The notes beneath the pieces are model-generated. The model was not told where the DNA came from. It saw nothing but the letters and a program-made list of their open reading frames with translations, and made no database searches. A DNA stretch of 64,000 nt, taken from positions 6,131,501 to 6,195,500 of the forward strand of contig NZ_CP013949.1 in the NCBI RefSeq assembly GCF_000296215.2, in the 5' to 3' direction. Positions 49,554 through 59,007 of this stretch are shown piece after piece. The stretch is from Bradyrhizobium sp. CCGE-LA001 (GTDB taxonomy: Bacteria > Pseudomonadota > Alphaproteobacteria > Rhizobiales > Xanthobacteraceae). Position 1 is the stretch's first letter, and every line of letters starts with the position of its first letter. The position numbers and the translations under genes are program-made.

Positions 49554-51548
49554 GTGAAGAGCAGCCTCACCGGACCAAATCCCGTCACCATCATGTTCAA
49601 CGATGGTTTCAATGCTCTCATTGGCGGCAGAGGCTCCGGCAAAAGCGCGTTTCTTGAGTATCTCCGCTTTGGACTGGGACGGACCGACAAAGATCTAAAC
49701 ACAATCTCGGACCTCGCGAATGATCGCGAAGTCGCTCTCATCAAGGAAACTCTGGCGGGTGACGGTTTCGTCGAGGTCGTACTTGAGCGTGAAGGAGTTC
49801 GCGAAACCTGGAAACGGACCACATCGAATCAGGAAGCGATCTCAGTAATTACTCCTCAAGGTACGATAGAAGTCACTACCAGCACGGCAAGGGAGCGGTT
49901 TCGCGCACGCGCCTTTCGGCAGAAGGGCCTTTCAAGCACGATGAATGACCCGCAAACTGCTTCGGAGCAAATAACGAGTATCGCCGCTGCCGAGGAACTG
50001 GACCAGCAACGCAACATTGAGCGTTCTATCAAAAATGCCCAGCGTGATGTCAGGACATCGCTATCCAATCTTGCGGCGCTCTGGCAGGCGCGTGTTGACT
50101 CGCAACAAGCCAAGAGCAAGGTAGAGGACATTCGGCAGCGTCTGTCGGCCTTGTCCACTCGCATGGAGCAGGAAGGGGTATCCACCGAGGCGTTGATTAC
50201 AATTGAAGAAGCTCCGAAGTATGCCCGTGCGGGAGAATTTATCGCTGGAGTAGCAACGCAGGCGCAAGAAGCAATAACCGGCATTTCGGAATTTGATGCA
50301 GCCCTCCTTGCGATCGAGATCGAGACTTACGAAGGCGCAGCCGACTTCGAGGAGGCCGCAAATCTACAGAAAGCGGTCGACGAGATGAAGACAGCGATCG
50401 CGGAGCATCTTGCCAAGGCCAAAGAGGCAGCAACGACCCTCGTCAATCATCAAAAGGCTGCAAGTGAGGCGTTTGCGCTCAAACGCGATGCATTCGATGT
50501 TCGATACGCCACTGCAATAGCGGAGCAGAGTAAACACAAGACGCTCATTGATGAAGTTGCTCGCCTGACTCGTGAGCTACAAACGGCAGAAGCGTCCCTC
50601 ACTAAAGCAAAGACAGACGAAACCGGCAAAGCGGGCGCTGAGAAGGCCTACGAAGATGCCCTTTCGAAGCTAGACGCTCTTATTCAAGACAGGCGTAAAA
50701 TTTTAAAGGCTGCCGCCGACAAGGTCGCTGGAAAATCGAGCAATTTGCTCAAAGCGAGAGTCCGCAAGGATCAAATGCCGGAAGAATACCTCACTTCTCT
50801 CTGCAAACTCTTCGAAGCTTCTCACACGCAGCAGGTCGAAGAGGGGTGCCAGGATTGGATCAAAGCGGTTCTGACCGAGAACGAGGAAACCGGCTGGGCC
50901 TCTGTTAGAAAAGCGTTTCTGGGACTCTACGAGGCTAAAATCATGGCGGGCTCGCCGCCTGAGGCAAGTGACGGGCTATTGTCTACCCTTCAATCGATAA
51001 TCTTCAAAGGTATTCGCGCCCTTACAGATCGTCAGCAGAAAAAGGTCTATCAGAATCTTACAGACGCGGTCGTTGCCGGGATTATTTCCGCTGCCCCAAA
51101 AGACACGATCATCATGTCTTACATCGACGAGGGTCGGGCGATCGAGTTCAAAATGGCTTCGCCCGGACAACAGGCATCCGCTCTGTTAGAACTATTGCTA
51201 AAGCAATCAGCGGGGACGCTGATTATTGATCAGCCGGAGGATGACCTCGACAATCGTGTCATTATGCGAATCGTTGAGCTTTTGCGCAAATCAAAGTCAA
51301 ACCGACAACTTATTTTCACAACACACAATGCCAACATTGTCGTGAACGGAGATGCCGACAAGATTGTCGCGCTTAAATCTCCCGAGCCCTCTTCGAACCC
51401 GACGATCAATGCTCCTAGAGTGCAGATTGATTGCGATGGTGCCATTGAAACTCCTGCGGTGGGGACAGCAATTACCTACGTGATGGAGGGAGGCAGAGAA
51501 GCTTTCGACTTGCGTAGCCGCAAATATCGGTTCGATCTCGCCTCATGA
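49554..51548 (+). CDS. SMC/RecN-like AAA ATPase with coiled coil
   Basis: 664 residues from a GTG at 49554. The protein has the layout of an SMC/Rad50-like ATPase: Walker A at residues 24-31 (GGRGSGKS), a long coiled-coil middle (residues 140-440, rich in Ala, Lys, Glu), a signature-like ASPGQQASALLELLL near residue 540, Walker B TLIIDQPEDDLDN near 555-562, and an H-loop FTTHNANIVVNGDADK. Such ATPases paired with nucleases or phosphoesterases are common in phage-defence systems. Together with the upstream PHP gene it matches the TrlF-like arrangement, where both domains are in one chain of about 950 residues. The in-frame upstream sequence PEHLVELRV belongs to the same domain boundary, so the GTG start is doubtful. 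Confidence 0.8.
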   Translation: MKSSLTGPNPVTIMFNDGFNALIGGRGSGKSAFLEYLRFGLGRTDKDLNTISDLANDREVALIKETLAGDGFVEVVLEREGVRETWKRTTSNQEAISVITPQGTIEVTTSTARERFRARAFRQKGLSSTMNDPQTASEQITSIAAAEELDQQRNIERSIKNAQRDVRTSLSNLAALWQARVDSQQAKSKVEDIRQRLSALSTRMEQEGVSTEALITIEEAPKYARAGEFIAGVATQAQEAITGISEFDAALLAIEIETYEGAADFEEAANLQKAVDEMKTAIAEHLAKAKEAATTLVNHQKAASEAFALKRDAFDVRYATAIAEQSKHKTLIDEVARLTRELQTAEASLTKAKTDETGKAGAEKAYEDALSKLDALIQDRRKILKAAADKVAGKSSNLLKARVRKDQMPEEYLTSLCKLFEASHTQQVEEGCQDWIKAVLTENEETGWASVRKAFLGLYEAKIMAGSPPEASDGLLSTLQSIIFKGIRALTDRQQKKVYQNLTDAVVAGIISAAPKDTIIMSYIDEGRAIEFKMASPGQQASALLELLLKQSAGTLIIDQPEDDLDNRVIMRIVELLRKSKSNRQLIFTTHNANIVVNGDADKIVALKSPEPSSNPTINAPRVQIDCDGAIETPAVGTAITYVMEGGREAFDLRSRKYRFDLAS

Positions 51549-51700
51549 CCTCCATTGAGCCGGTTTCGGTGGAAAACTTCGTGCCATTCTATCGACGCTG
51601 AAACAACGCGCCGAAATCACGCTAAAGCCTAACAAGATGGCGCTAGGGCTGGCCGTTCTTTGCTGATTCGGTCAGCATGGCTGCAAAGTCAGGAGGGCTT

Positions 51701-53017
51701 ATGAACTTCAAAGCAATGGCGACTGCGGAGGCGACCCAGGAGCCCACTCTCAACTGTCCCAACTGCAATCACGAGATCAAGCTGACGGAGTCGCTAGCCG
51801 CCCCGCTCATCGAAGAGACCCGGCGGCACTTCCAGGCGCAATTGGCGAGCAAGGATGCGGAAGTCGCAAAGAAGGCGGAGGCTCTTCGGCAGGAGCGCGA
51901 GGAGCTTGAGAACGCGCGTGAGCAGGTTGAAGACCAGGTTAAGCAGCGCCTTGCCGCCGAGCGGAGTCAGATTGTAGCTGCCGAGGCGAAGAAGGCGCGG
52001 GAAATCGTCGCCGCCGAAGTCCAGGCGAAAGGCGCCGAGCTTGAAGAGTTGCGTAAGACGCTGGAAGCCAACAACGTCAAGCTTGCCGAGGCCCAGCAAG
52101 CCCAGGCTGAGATGTTGCGCAAGGAGCGAGCGCTCGATGAGGCCAAGCGGGAACTTGAGCTCACAGTAGAAAAGCGCGTTCAGTCGTCCGTCGAAGAAAT
52201 CCGCCTGAAGGCCAGGCAGGACGCCGACGAAGCCGCCCGTCTCCGCGTGCTGGAGAAGGATCAGACCATTGAATCCATGGCCCGCACTATTGAAGAGTTG
52301 AAGCGCAAAGCCGAGCAAGGCTCGCAACAGTCCCAGGGCGAGGTTCTGGAGCTTGAATTGGAGGACCTACTGCGGGGACGCTTCCCCACTGATCTCATTG
52401 AACCGGTTGGCAAGGGTGAGCTGGGCGCCGATGTCGTCCAGCAAGTCAACGGGTCCGTGGGTCAGCCGGCGGGCATCATTCTTTGGGAATCCAAGCGCAC
52501 CAAGGCCTGGAGCGATGGTTGGCTTGCTAAGCTCCGCGACGACCAACGGCGCTGCGGCGCTGACGTGGCGCTCATTATTTCCCAGGCCCTCCCCAAGCAC
52601 ATCGAACAGTTTGATTTGCTTGATGGAGTGTGGGTGGCACATCCGCGGTGCGCCCTACCCGTCGCTGTGGCGCTCCGGCACACACTGATTGAAGTGAACA
52701 GCTCCCGGCTTGTCCAACAGGGGCAGCAGACCAAGATGGAGCAGGTCTACCACTATCTGACCGGCACGAAATTCCGGCAGCGGGTCGAGGCTGTAGTCGA
52801 GAAGTTCAACGACATGCGCAAGGACCTGGACAGCGAGCGCAAGTTCATGGTCCGGCAATGGGCTAAGCGGGAAACCCAGATCCTGTCCGTGATCGACTCG
52901 ACCGTCGGCATGGTGGGTGACCTTCAGGCCATAGCCGGCAAGGCCATGCCTGAAATCCCCAGCCTGGAGGTACCTCTGCTGGAAGATCACGAGAGCAGCG
53001 ACCGTAAAGCGTCTTAG
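51701..53017 (+). CDS. DUF2130 protein with coiled coil and PD-(D/E)xK-like nuclease motif
   Basis: 438 residues from the ATG at 51701, preceded by AGGAGGG. The N-terminus has a zinc-ribbon-like CPNCNHEIKLTESLAAPLIE, which is the mark of DUF2130 proteins. Residues 40-215 are a long charged coiled coil. The C-terminal domain has LELEDLLRGRFPTDLIEPV, then GELGADVVQQV and IILWESKRTKAW, giving a D...ExK spacing like a PD-(D/E)xK nuclease. The family has no firmly established role that I know of; it occurs in variable genome regions. Here it follows the PHP-ATPase genes by 152 bp on the same strand, so it may be a nuclease partner in one defence module. Confidence 0.82.
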   Translation: MNFKAMATAEATQEPTLNCPNCNHEIKLTESLAAPLIEETRRHFQAQLASKDAEVAKKAEALRQEREELENAREQVEDQVKQRLAAERSQIVAAEAKKAREIVAAEVQAKGAELEELRKTLEANNVKLAEAQQAQAEMLRKERALDEAKRELELTVEKRVQSSVEEIRLKARQDADEAARLRVLEKDQTIESMARTIEELKRKAEQGSQQSQGEVLELELEDLLRGRFPTDLIEPVGKGELGADVVQQVNGSVGQPAGIILWESKRTKAWSDGWLAKLRDDQRRCGADVALIISQALPKHIEQFDLLDGVWVAHPRCALPVAVALRHTLIEVNSSRLVQQGQQTKMEQVYHYLTGTKFRQRVEAVVEKFNDMRKDLDSERKFMVRQWAKRETQILSVIDSTVGMVGDLQAIAGKAMPEIPSLEVPLLEDHESSDRKAS

Positions 53018-53066
53018 ATAGTTCCTTCAAGGACCACCGGGCGTCGATAATAGTTGAGTCAAGAAT

Positions 53067-54134
53067 TCATGGACTGGCGAGGTTCACTCTTCTCGTCATT
53101 CGAGGGATTTTGGTGTCTGCCCTGAAGGTCCGAAAATAGGGAGGTGACTTCAAGACATACGCCTTACCGTCAACTACAAACCCATCCAAACCCCGATCTA
53201 AAACGTAAGCCGACAGATCGTCAATCCTGTTTATGAACCCTCGCCCGTTGAAATTGAGCGATGTATTGCAGAGGACACCATAGCCTGTCCGGGACTTGAA
53301 GGCCCTAAGCAGTTCATACAGACGCCGGTTAGTAGCTGCTGAAACCGTCTGAAGACGTGCGGTTCCGTTCACATGGATGACCGCGGCCAAAGCACCCGTA
53401 TTCGTCTTTGCGTATAGAGCATATATGGGCTCGACGAGTTGCAGCCGAACCATGTTGCAGCATCCCCTTCCAGGCAAACAGGTGCGATCGGACGAAACTG
53501 CTCACGCTGCTTGATCTCATTCAATCGTATTCTTGTAGTGTCCTTAAACGGCGCAGCGAGAATGGAGCGATTGCCCAATGCGCGAGGACCAATCTCATAT
53601 CTGCCGTTCACCCAACCAAGCACGAGGTCATGGGCAAGCATGTCGGCAATCGTCTCGTAGTTCGCTTCAACTGTATGATACTGCGCTAGGTCGATAAAGC
53701 CGGCTGCTTCAAAACTCCGTTCCGGAATAGACGTTTCCGTCGATCTTTGGATTGCCCGTAAAGTGATAATGCGCATCAATCGCCGTACCAATGGCTGAGC
53801 CCGAGTCATTCGCAACAGGCGGTATGAAGAGCCCAGTGTCTCGCCATTTTGTATTCCAGTCGCAGTTTAGACCACAGCCACCGGCTATGAGCAGCGGCAT
53901 ACCTCTTTTCAGATTCGATTTGGCGAACTGATAGAAGATATCGACTAGCTTATCACTGAAGATACCAGCGAAGTTGCGGAACTCGGCGTCATCCAGCCCC
54001 ACATCGCAATACGGCAGCCCTTCGGGACCGTCGTATTCAGATAGCTGCCTGTACGGCCCCTGCAACAGAAACTTCAGCAGTTTCATTTCGGAAGACGTTG
54101 GCTCCTTTCGCCGAGAAGATGAGGCCAAAGCCAT
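53067..54134 (-). pseudogene. NodU-family carbamoyltransferase, C-terminal remnant with frameshifts
   Basis: Carbamoyltransferases of the NodU/CmcH/TobZ family carbamoylate sugars and antibiotics. Pieces in order: GLDDAEFRNFAGIFSDKLVD, LLIAGGCGLNCDWNTKWRDT and NDSGSAIGTAIDAHYHFTGN (54100-53740), then after a shift near 53715 EANYETIADMLAHDLVLGWV, NGRYEIGPRALGNRSILAAP and FRPIAPVCLE (53650-53470). After a second shift near 53440 come AVIHVNGTARLQTVS, RTGYGVLCNTSLNFNGRGF and DRGLDGFVVD. The N-terminal 200 or so residues, including the catalytic N-domain, are absent; the remnant ends at a glycine-rich gene fragment. It was probably once a nod-type or natural-product carbamoyltransferase; which one cannot be told. 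Confidence 0.85.
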
Positions 54135-54155
54135 CAGCTTGCCAGCATCAGAAAT

Positions 54156-54520
54156 TCAAACATAGGGAGTATTCTTAGGGAAGGTTGGATCGGCCAAGCC
54201 GACGACGATGACAAACATCATCTCGCCCTTAGCCCCCTCGGGTCCGTTTGTGCCGTTACCGAAATTCGTTGGCTTGGGATAGTCTCCCGGCGAGCTGGGA
54301 CCCGAGGGGCCGCACAACCCATTCCATCCCGCGCCGGAGCCGCCGCCTCGGGGCATACCCGGCGCTCCACCTCGACCTCGTTGACGCGAGCGTAACTGAA
54401 AGTCTCAATTCCTGCTTCAAAGATACGAACACGAGTGTTGCACCGGCCCTCAGCGGCCATCCGCCGTTGGTGCGCCCTGTTCTCCAGCAGATGCTGGCCC
54501 TCGATTCGGATTCGATGGCC
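54156..54520 (-). pseudogene. Fragment of glycine-rich protein gene, second copy
   Basis: The frame near 54356-54156 reads GGGSGAGWNGLCGPSGPSSP then GDYPKPTNFGNGTNGPEGAK. The same C-terminal sequence exists at 63330-63440 in the complete copy. DNA at 54240-54315 matches 63350-63425 at roughly nine of ten positions. Upstream, the segment GATLVFVSLK (near 54450) also has its counterpart near 63570, with small frameshifts. It is a direct repeat, same strand, about 9.1 kb away. Confidence 0.8.
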
Positions 54521-54557
54521 GTTCTGCGTGCCTTAGGTACCGTTTCGACGCGACATC

Positions 54558-56030
54558 TCATCGATACGCTGAAAACTGCATCGCGCGGCCTTCGGAAACT
54601 ACAGCATTGGAAATGTACGTTATTGGCGGCCACTCCGGTTCCTCAAAATCAAAATCGATTTCAATCGTTTCCCCATTACTTTGGACCACGCGCGCCAACG
54701 CATCAGTCATGGCGGCGGTCGCCAGGTGCGAGTCTAAATTGCTGTAGGTTCGTTTGCCGTCGATCCAATCCTGAAACAATGCCGATTCAGCCGCGTAAGA
54801 GAACGAATTTCCATAGGGTTGCGTGATGCGCTCTTCGCTCAGGAAATCCTGGGTTCCAGTGACGAGAGCATTCGACCGTGACGTTACAATCCCGATGTTC
54901 TTCCCGCGCAAGTCTGATTGGCTTTTCCTTGAAGAGATAGGAACTTTCACCACGTGCCCGTTGACGGAAAACAGGGTCCCCAAACGGACATCAACATCAG
55001 TGCAGTGCAGTCGGCCGTTGACGTTGTAGGGCACCTCCGGAAACGCCCCCCATGACCGCATCCCTGGCGTCGTTTGTTCCAGAGCAATAGTACCCAAGCA
55101 TAAGGTTGCCCGGCTGCGTCGAAAACAGAGCGCAAACGATGCGACGACATCGGTTTCCCCATAAGGAAAGCCTGGGTCAAAGCTCGCCATGTGCTCCGGG
55201 CAGTTGTCCAGCCTATTCAATATGCCAAGAGGCAGCCGTTTCGCTTGATCGCTCGGAAACGCTGAGAAGCCACTGACGCGTAGGCATAGTTCATCGTCCG
55301 CGTACATCCTGCGGTTCATTTGCAAGAGGCGGGTTACCAGATCAACATAGTGGTAGGAGCCATGCATCAGCATGCCATAGCCGTACTTGTACGGATGGTC
55401 TTCCCTGAGTGCGTATTCATACGGAAGATTCCACACGCCGGATGCAGTCTTCAAGTTGACCGAAGTGATTGGAACGTTCAACCTTTCCATCATCACTGCG
55501 AGCTGGGATCGAATCCGTTTTTCATATATCCCGTGGTGTCGATCCAGCACGATCAGACTGTGCTGCCCCTTACCGCCGTTTGCACAGGCGAGCAGATCCT
55601 TTGTGCGCTGATAGATCGAGCCGCCATCGAATACGCCATCGCGCATCGGCACCAACAATGGCTTGGTCGTTAGGGTATCGTATCCGGCCAACATGCAATG
55701 GCGCAAATAGCTCTCATGGGCCTGAGGCTCTGTTGCGATAACAACCTTCAGAGTTCCGGCACCTTCGTTCGCACGATCCTTAAGGAAGGGAGCAACATGG
55801 CTCAAGGCCGCCTCGGGATCGTCACGCACATCCGCGCCGGGGACAAACACCGTATGTATCGGCTGTGCCGGCAAACTGGCCACTCTACGCTGGACGGCAT
55901 CACGTTGAGATTCAAGATCAACGACTGAATATCCGGCGATAGCCCCGGACTGCAAGGCGGCTCGAATACATCGCGAATACTTGTAGCCAGAAACGGGACC
56001 AAAGCCCACGATTACAAGGTGACTTGACAT
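54558..56030 (-). CDS. Gfo/Idh/MocA-type oxidoreductase
   Basis: 490 residues from the ATG at 56030 (MSSHLVIVGFGPVSGYKYSR); a longer start at 56051 is open. The N-terminus is a Rossmann NAD(P)-binding fold with VIVGFGPVSG instead of the usual GxGxxG. EPQAHESYLRHCMLAGYDTLTTKPL matches the family EKP-type region, with TTKP supplying the conserved Lys. The rest (LDRHHGIYEKRIRSQL, YGMLMHGSYHYVDLVTRLLQ) fits the C-terminal substrate domain, where GMLMHGSYHYVDL carries the catalytic-type His. Enzymes of this family oxidise or reduce sugars, cyclitols and similar compounds. The gene diverges from the glycosyltransferase gene by about 110-180 bp, so both may share a control region. Confidence 0.8.
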   Translation of the reverse strand: MSSHLVIVGFGPVSGYKYSRCIRAALQSGAIAGYSVVDLESQRDAVQRRVASLPAQPIHTVFVPGADVRDDPEAALSHVAPFLKDRANEGAGTLKVVIATEPQAHESYLRHCMLAGYDTLTTKPLLVPMRDGVFDGGSIYQRTKDLLACANGGKGQHSLIVLDRHHGIYEKRIRSQLAVMMERLNVPITSVNLKTASGVWNLPYEYALREDHPYKYGYGMLMHGSYHYVDLVTRLLQMNRRMYADDELCLRVSGFSAFPSDQAKRLPLGILNRLDNCPEHMASFDPGFPYGETDVVASFALCFRRSRATLCLGTIALEQTTPGMRSWGAFPEVPYNVNGRLHCTDVDVRLGTLFSVNGHVVKVPISSRKSQSDLRGKNIGIVTSRSNALVTGTQDFLSEERITQPYGNSFSYAAESALFQDWIDGKRTYSNLDSHLATAAMTDALARVVQSNGETIEIDFDFEEPEWPPITYISNAVVSEGRAMQFSAYR

Positions 56031-56142
56031 AGGGAGGGTCTGCTGAACCAACGAAAAATCCGCTCACGTCATCCGCGAACGTCATTCAAAGAACGAAAAG
56101 AGCTGCTGCGAGCGACGTTGTCCAGCTATCAGGAATAGCAGC

Positions 56143-57186
56143 TTGCGTGTGCCCATCGGTGGGGCCCAAGATAGATACCGAACGTCACGTCTCGAGATTA
56201 GAGCTGGAATACCGATGATGATGGGCACACTCGCACCCATCCCTTCACGATCAACACTGGCGTCGCTTTGCCCAAGGCATGGCGCTACCATAGCCGTCGC
56301 CTGCTACAACGCCGGCTCCTACTTGGCCGAATGCGTAGAATCCATTCTTCGTCAACCATTCTGCGTACCGCATGAACTGATTATCGTAAATGATGGCAGC
56401 AACGATCCAACCACACTGCGAATACTCGCCGACTTCAAAACCAACAAAGCCATCCGTCTAATCCATCATAATCGAAATATGGGCCTGCCCGCCGCACGCA
56501 ACTCCGGTCTGTTTGCGGCCAGATATGCTTATGCAACCTTCATCGATGCGGATGACTGCCTGAACGAAAGCGCCGCTGCCTTGAAAAAGGGAACTTACCT
56601 GGATCGCGCCGTCAACGCATTGCAATCCGACCCTAAGCTCGCCTTCGCACATTGCGCGACTCTCATGATTGGAGATTGTGGTGGGTTTACCAGCTCCGCC
56701 TATCCCCTCACTGAGGAACTAGTGGCAGCGAAGCATCATGTCCCGGCGTCAATCGTATATCGAACGGAGGACGCCATCGAACTGGGTGGCTACAATCCCA
56801 GTATCGTCAAATGGACTGACTGGAGTTTTGGCGCCTCGCTGCTTTCCCACCGAATAAGCAAGGGACTGGAAAACAAAATCGCCTACTTCTCTACTCCGTA
56901 TTATTTATACCGCGCCTACGGGGATCCGCAGAGGGTGTCCCAACGGCGCGTATCGGAACCGGAGATGATTCGAGCGACGGTCGAGAACTTCCGACCGCTA
57001 TTTGACAAGTACTACCCCAACCTGGATGACAATGAGAAGGTTCGGCGCGTCTTCGCCGCGAAGCCGACCCTCCTTGAATGCGTCGCGCACATGGCGAAAT
57101 CAGACTTGGCTCGAGCGAGGCAATTCATCCGTGAACGCGAACTCGATCGACAGACTGGCGACCGCAGTATCGCACTTGCCCCATAG
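56143..57186 (+). CDS. Family 2 glycosyltransferase
   Basis: Up to 347 residues; the frame opens at a TTG at 56143, and GTG at 56149 or ATG at 56215 are other candidate starts. The GT-A fold begins with ATIAVACYNAGSYLAECVES, then VPHELIIVNDGSNDPTTLRI, NRNMGLPAARNSGLFAARYA and the DxD metal site in ATFIDADDCLNE. These are diagnostic of GT2, which transfers a sugar from a nucleotide-sugar. The C-terminal part (WTDWSFGASLLSHRIS, YYLYRAYGDPQRVSQRRV) is the acceptor side. No membrane helix is seen. It is followed by the MFS gene 234 bp later on the same strand. Confidence 0.88.
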   Translation: MRVPIGGAQDRYRTSRLEIRAGIPMMMGTLAPIPSRSTLASLCPRHGATIAVACYNAGSYLAECVESILRQPFCVPHELIIVNDGSNDPTTLRILADFKTNKAIRLIHHNRNMGLPAARNSGLFAARYAYATFIDADDCLNESAAALKKGTYLDRAVNALQSDPKLAFAHCATLMIGDCGGFTSSAYPLTEELVAAKHHVPASIVYRTEDAIELGGYNPSIVKWTDWSFGASLLSHRISKGLENKIAYFSTPYYLYRAYGDPQRVSQRRVSEPEMIRATVENFRPLFDKYYPNLDDNEKVRRVFAAKPTLLECVAHMAKSDLARARQFIRERELDRQTGDRSIALAP

Positions 57187-57420
57187 CCCGTGCGGCGAGA
57201 CTCATCGCGCTTGTCGCGACGCTGAGGCTGTGGTTCACCATCGCATTCTGCTAGGTGCGCAACGGCCATCACGCCGCCCTATTCAGGCCTAGGGAAAACA
57301 AACCCCGGCACCGCAGAGCGCCGGAGTGCCCCAACGACCGACGTCTGATATGCTCAGGTTGCCCGTCTCTCTCGGCAGCTCCCTGATCGGCGCCTCGCGG
57401 GGTTCATAGTTACATCTGCT

Positions 57421-58752
57421 ATGTACAAATGGGGTGAAATGAGAGATGACACGCTCACGTTAAACGATGGACTATCAACGTTCATGAAGCCTTCGGGTGC
57501 CAGACTTGGCCTCCTAACTTATTTGTGCATCTCCTTCATACTTGTCGGAGCCGGTATTGTCCTTCCGGCCTGGGTCGCGTTCCACTACGGTGGCACCGGC
57601 CTTGTTGGATTGGTCCTCATCTTCACCAATGGATCAACGATCGCGCTGGCGCCCATCGCTGGCCATATCGTGGACAAGCACGACAAGCGAGCTATCGCAA
57701 CCGCCGGACAGGCGCTGCGTGCCATTGGATTCATGGGTCTCGCCCTACCCGAGTTGCTTCCCCACGGAATCGCTTCGTCCGTTATCTTGATCGCTTCGGG
57801 CGCCATCGGAGGTTTCGGGTTCTCACTACAGATGGGCGCCATCAGTGCTCTAACGCAAATGACCGTGGCCGCGAATGACAGAGCGAGAGTGTCATTTCAG
57901 ATTTCGCTCGCAAAGCAGACTGGGATTTCAGCCGGAACCGGCCTTGCGGGGTTATCGATTGACAAATTCGGCTCGTCTACAACCGCCATGTTGCTGGCGG
58001 TGCTGGCGCTAGTCGCTGTTTCCTGCTTGAGTTTTATGCGACTTTCAGCGTTGCGGCCTTCTGGGACTGCAAACACGATTGGATTTTTCGGAGCCTCTTG
58101 GCGGGCGCTGACGTATCTTCGTCAAGACGCAGGTGCGCTCACGGCGACGATCGCCGTTGGCTTAGCATTCTCAATTATTCAGACGACGAATCTTTTGCTG
58201 CCCGGGTTCGTGGTACATGAACTCGAAGGCAGCACCAGCCTTTTTGGGCTCTTGGAGATGATCGCAGCGATAGCGGGATTCGCGGCCGTCGCCGTCTCAG
58301 CACATCAGTCTTTGGCCGACAAACTAAGGGCAGCGGTTATCCCCTTGCTGGTTACAGCCGGACTGTCCCTCATGCTGTTCTCCTTTACAAATCAGAGAAT
58401 GATAGCAGTTGCCATTTACGCTTTGGCAGGGACTCTCTGGAGCCTTTCTCGCGCGGCAGCAGATGCCGCGTTACTGGCATTCGTGGAAACAGCGTTCATT
58501 GGTCGGGTGCAGGCCCTGACTACGTTGGTTACAGCCGTGGTCGGTCTTATCGTCTATAGCCTGCCAACAATATTTGCGGCCTTTAGTGAAGCGCAACTGT
58601 ACGCCCTTTGCGGCGGCGTAATCGCGGCTGTCGCTGCCGGCCTATACCCTTTTGCAGCTTCACATTGTCCAAGCTCTTCGTCCGAAGAGGAAGTTCGAGA
58701 AGAGGACGAGCCCAAAGGTCCAAAACAAATTCCGGGACATCCGGAGCATTGA
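57421..58752 (+). CDS. MFS exporter
   Basis: 443 residues from the ATG at 57421; ATGs at 57439 and 57484 are alternatives. Twelve hydrophobic segments; the N-terminal half includes LLTYLCISFILVGAGIVLPA, a motif-A-like loop GHIVDKHDKRAIATAG between helices 2 and 3, and GAIGGFGFSLQMGAISAL. The C-terminus is a short acidic tail (SSSSEEEVREEDEPKGPK). The family expels drugs or metabolites with proton or ion gradients. Placed between a glycosyltransferase and a valyl-tRNA synthetase, it may export the product of this gene group. Substrate unknown. Confidence 0.88.
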   Translation: MYKWGEMRDDTLTLNDGLSTFMKPSGARLGLLTYLCISFILVGAGIVLPAWVAFHYGGTGLVGLVLIFTNGSTIALAPIAGHIVDKHDKRAIATAGQALRAIGFMGLALPELLPHGIASSVILIASGAIGGFGFSLQMGAISALTQMTVAANDRARVSFQISLAKQTGISAGTGLAGLSIDKFGSSTTAMLLAVLALVAVSCLSFMRLSALRPSGTANTIGFFGASWRALTYLRQDAGALTATIAVGLAFSIIQTTNLLLPGFVVHELEGSTSLFGLLEMIAAIAGFAAVAVSAHQSLADKLRAAVIPLLVTAGLSLMLFSFTNQRMIAVAIYALAGTLWSLSRAAADAALLAFVETAFIGRVQALTTLVTAVVGLIVYSLPTIFAAFSEAQLYALCGGVIAAVAAGLYPFAASHCPSSSSEEEVREEDEPKGPKQIPGHPEH

Positions 58753-59007
58753 TCATGGCCCTCGCTGCGCGCCACCGGCCCAGTCGCGCGAAGATTCACA
58801 ATCCGAAGAGGCCGAACTGAGCAGATGTGGCTTGTGTATCAGGTGCAGATGCGCTACTCGGAAAACATGAACATTCGCACGCCAAACCGCGAAATCGTAA
58901 GCCGTCCTCTGTTGGGGACGTGATCCGCCGCTGAACGTCGGCGCCATCCGATCCTCACTTTGTGGATGGATCGGCATTCTCCATCCGCATTAACGATGGA
59001 GAAAATC

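Noticed and set aside
53067..54134. Calling the carbamoyltransferase remnant nodU
   Set aside because: Only the C-terminal part is present and there is no nod box or other nod gene near; other family members fit equally well.
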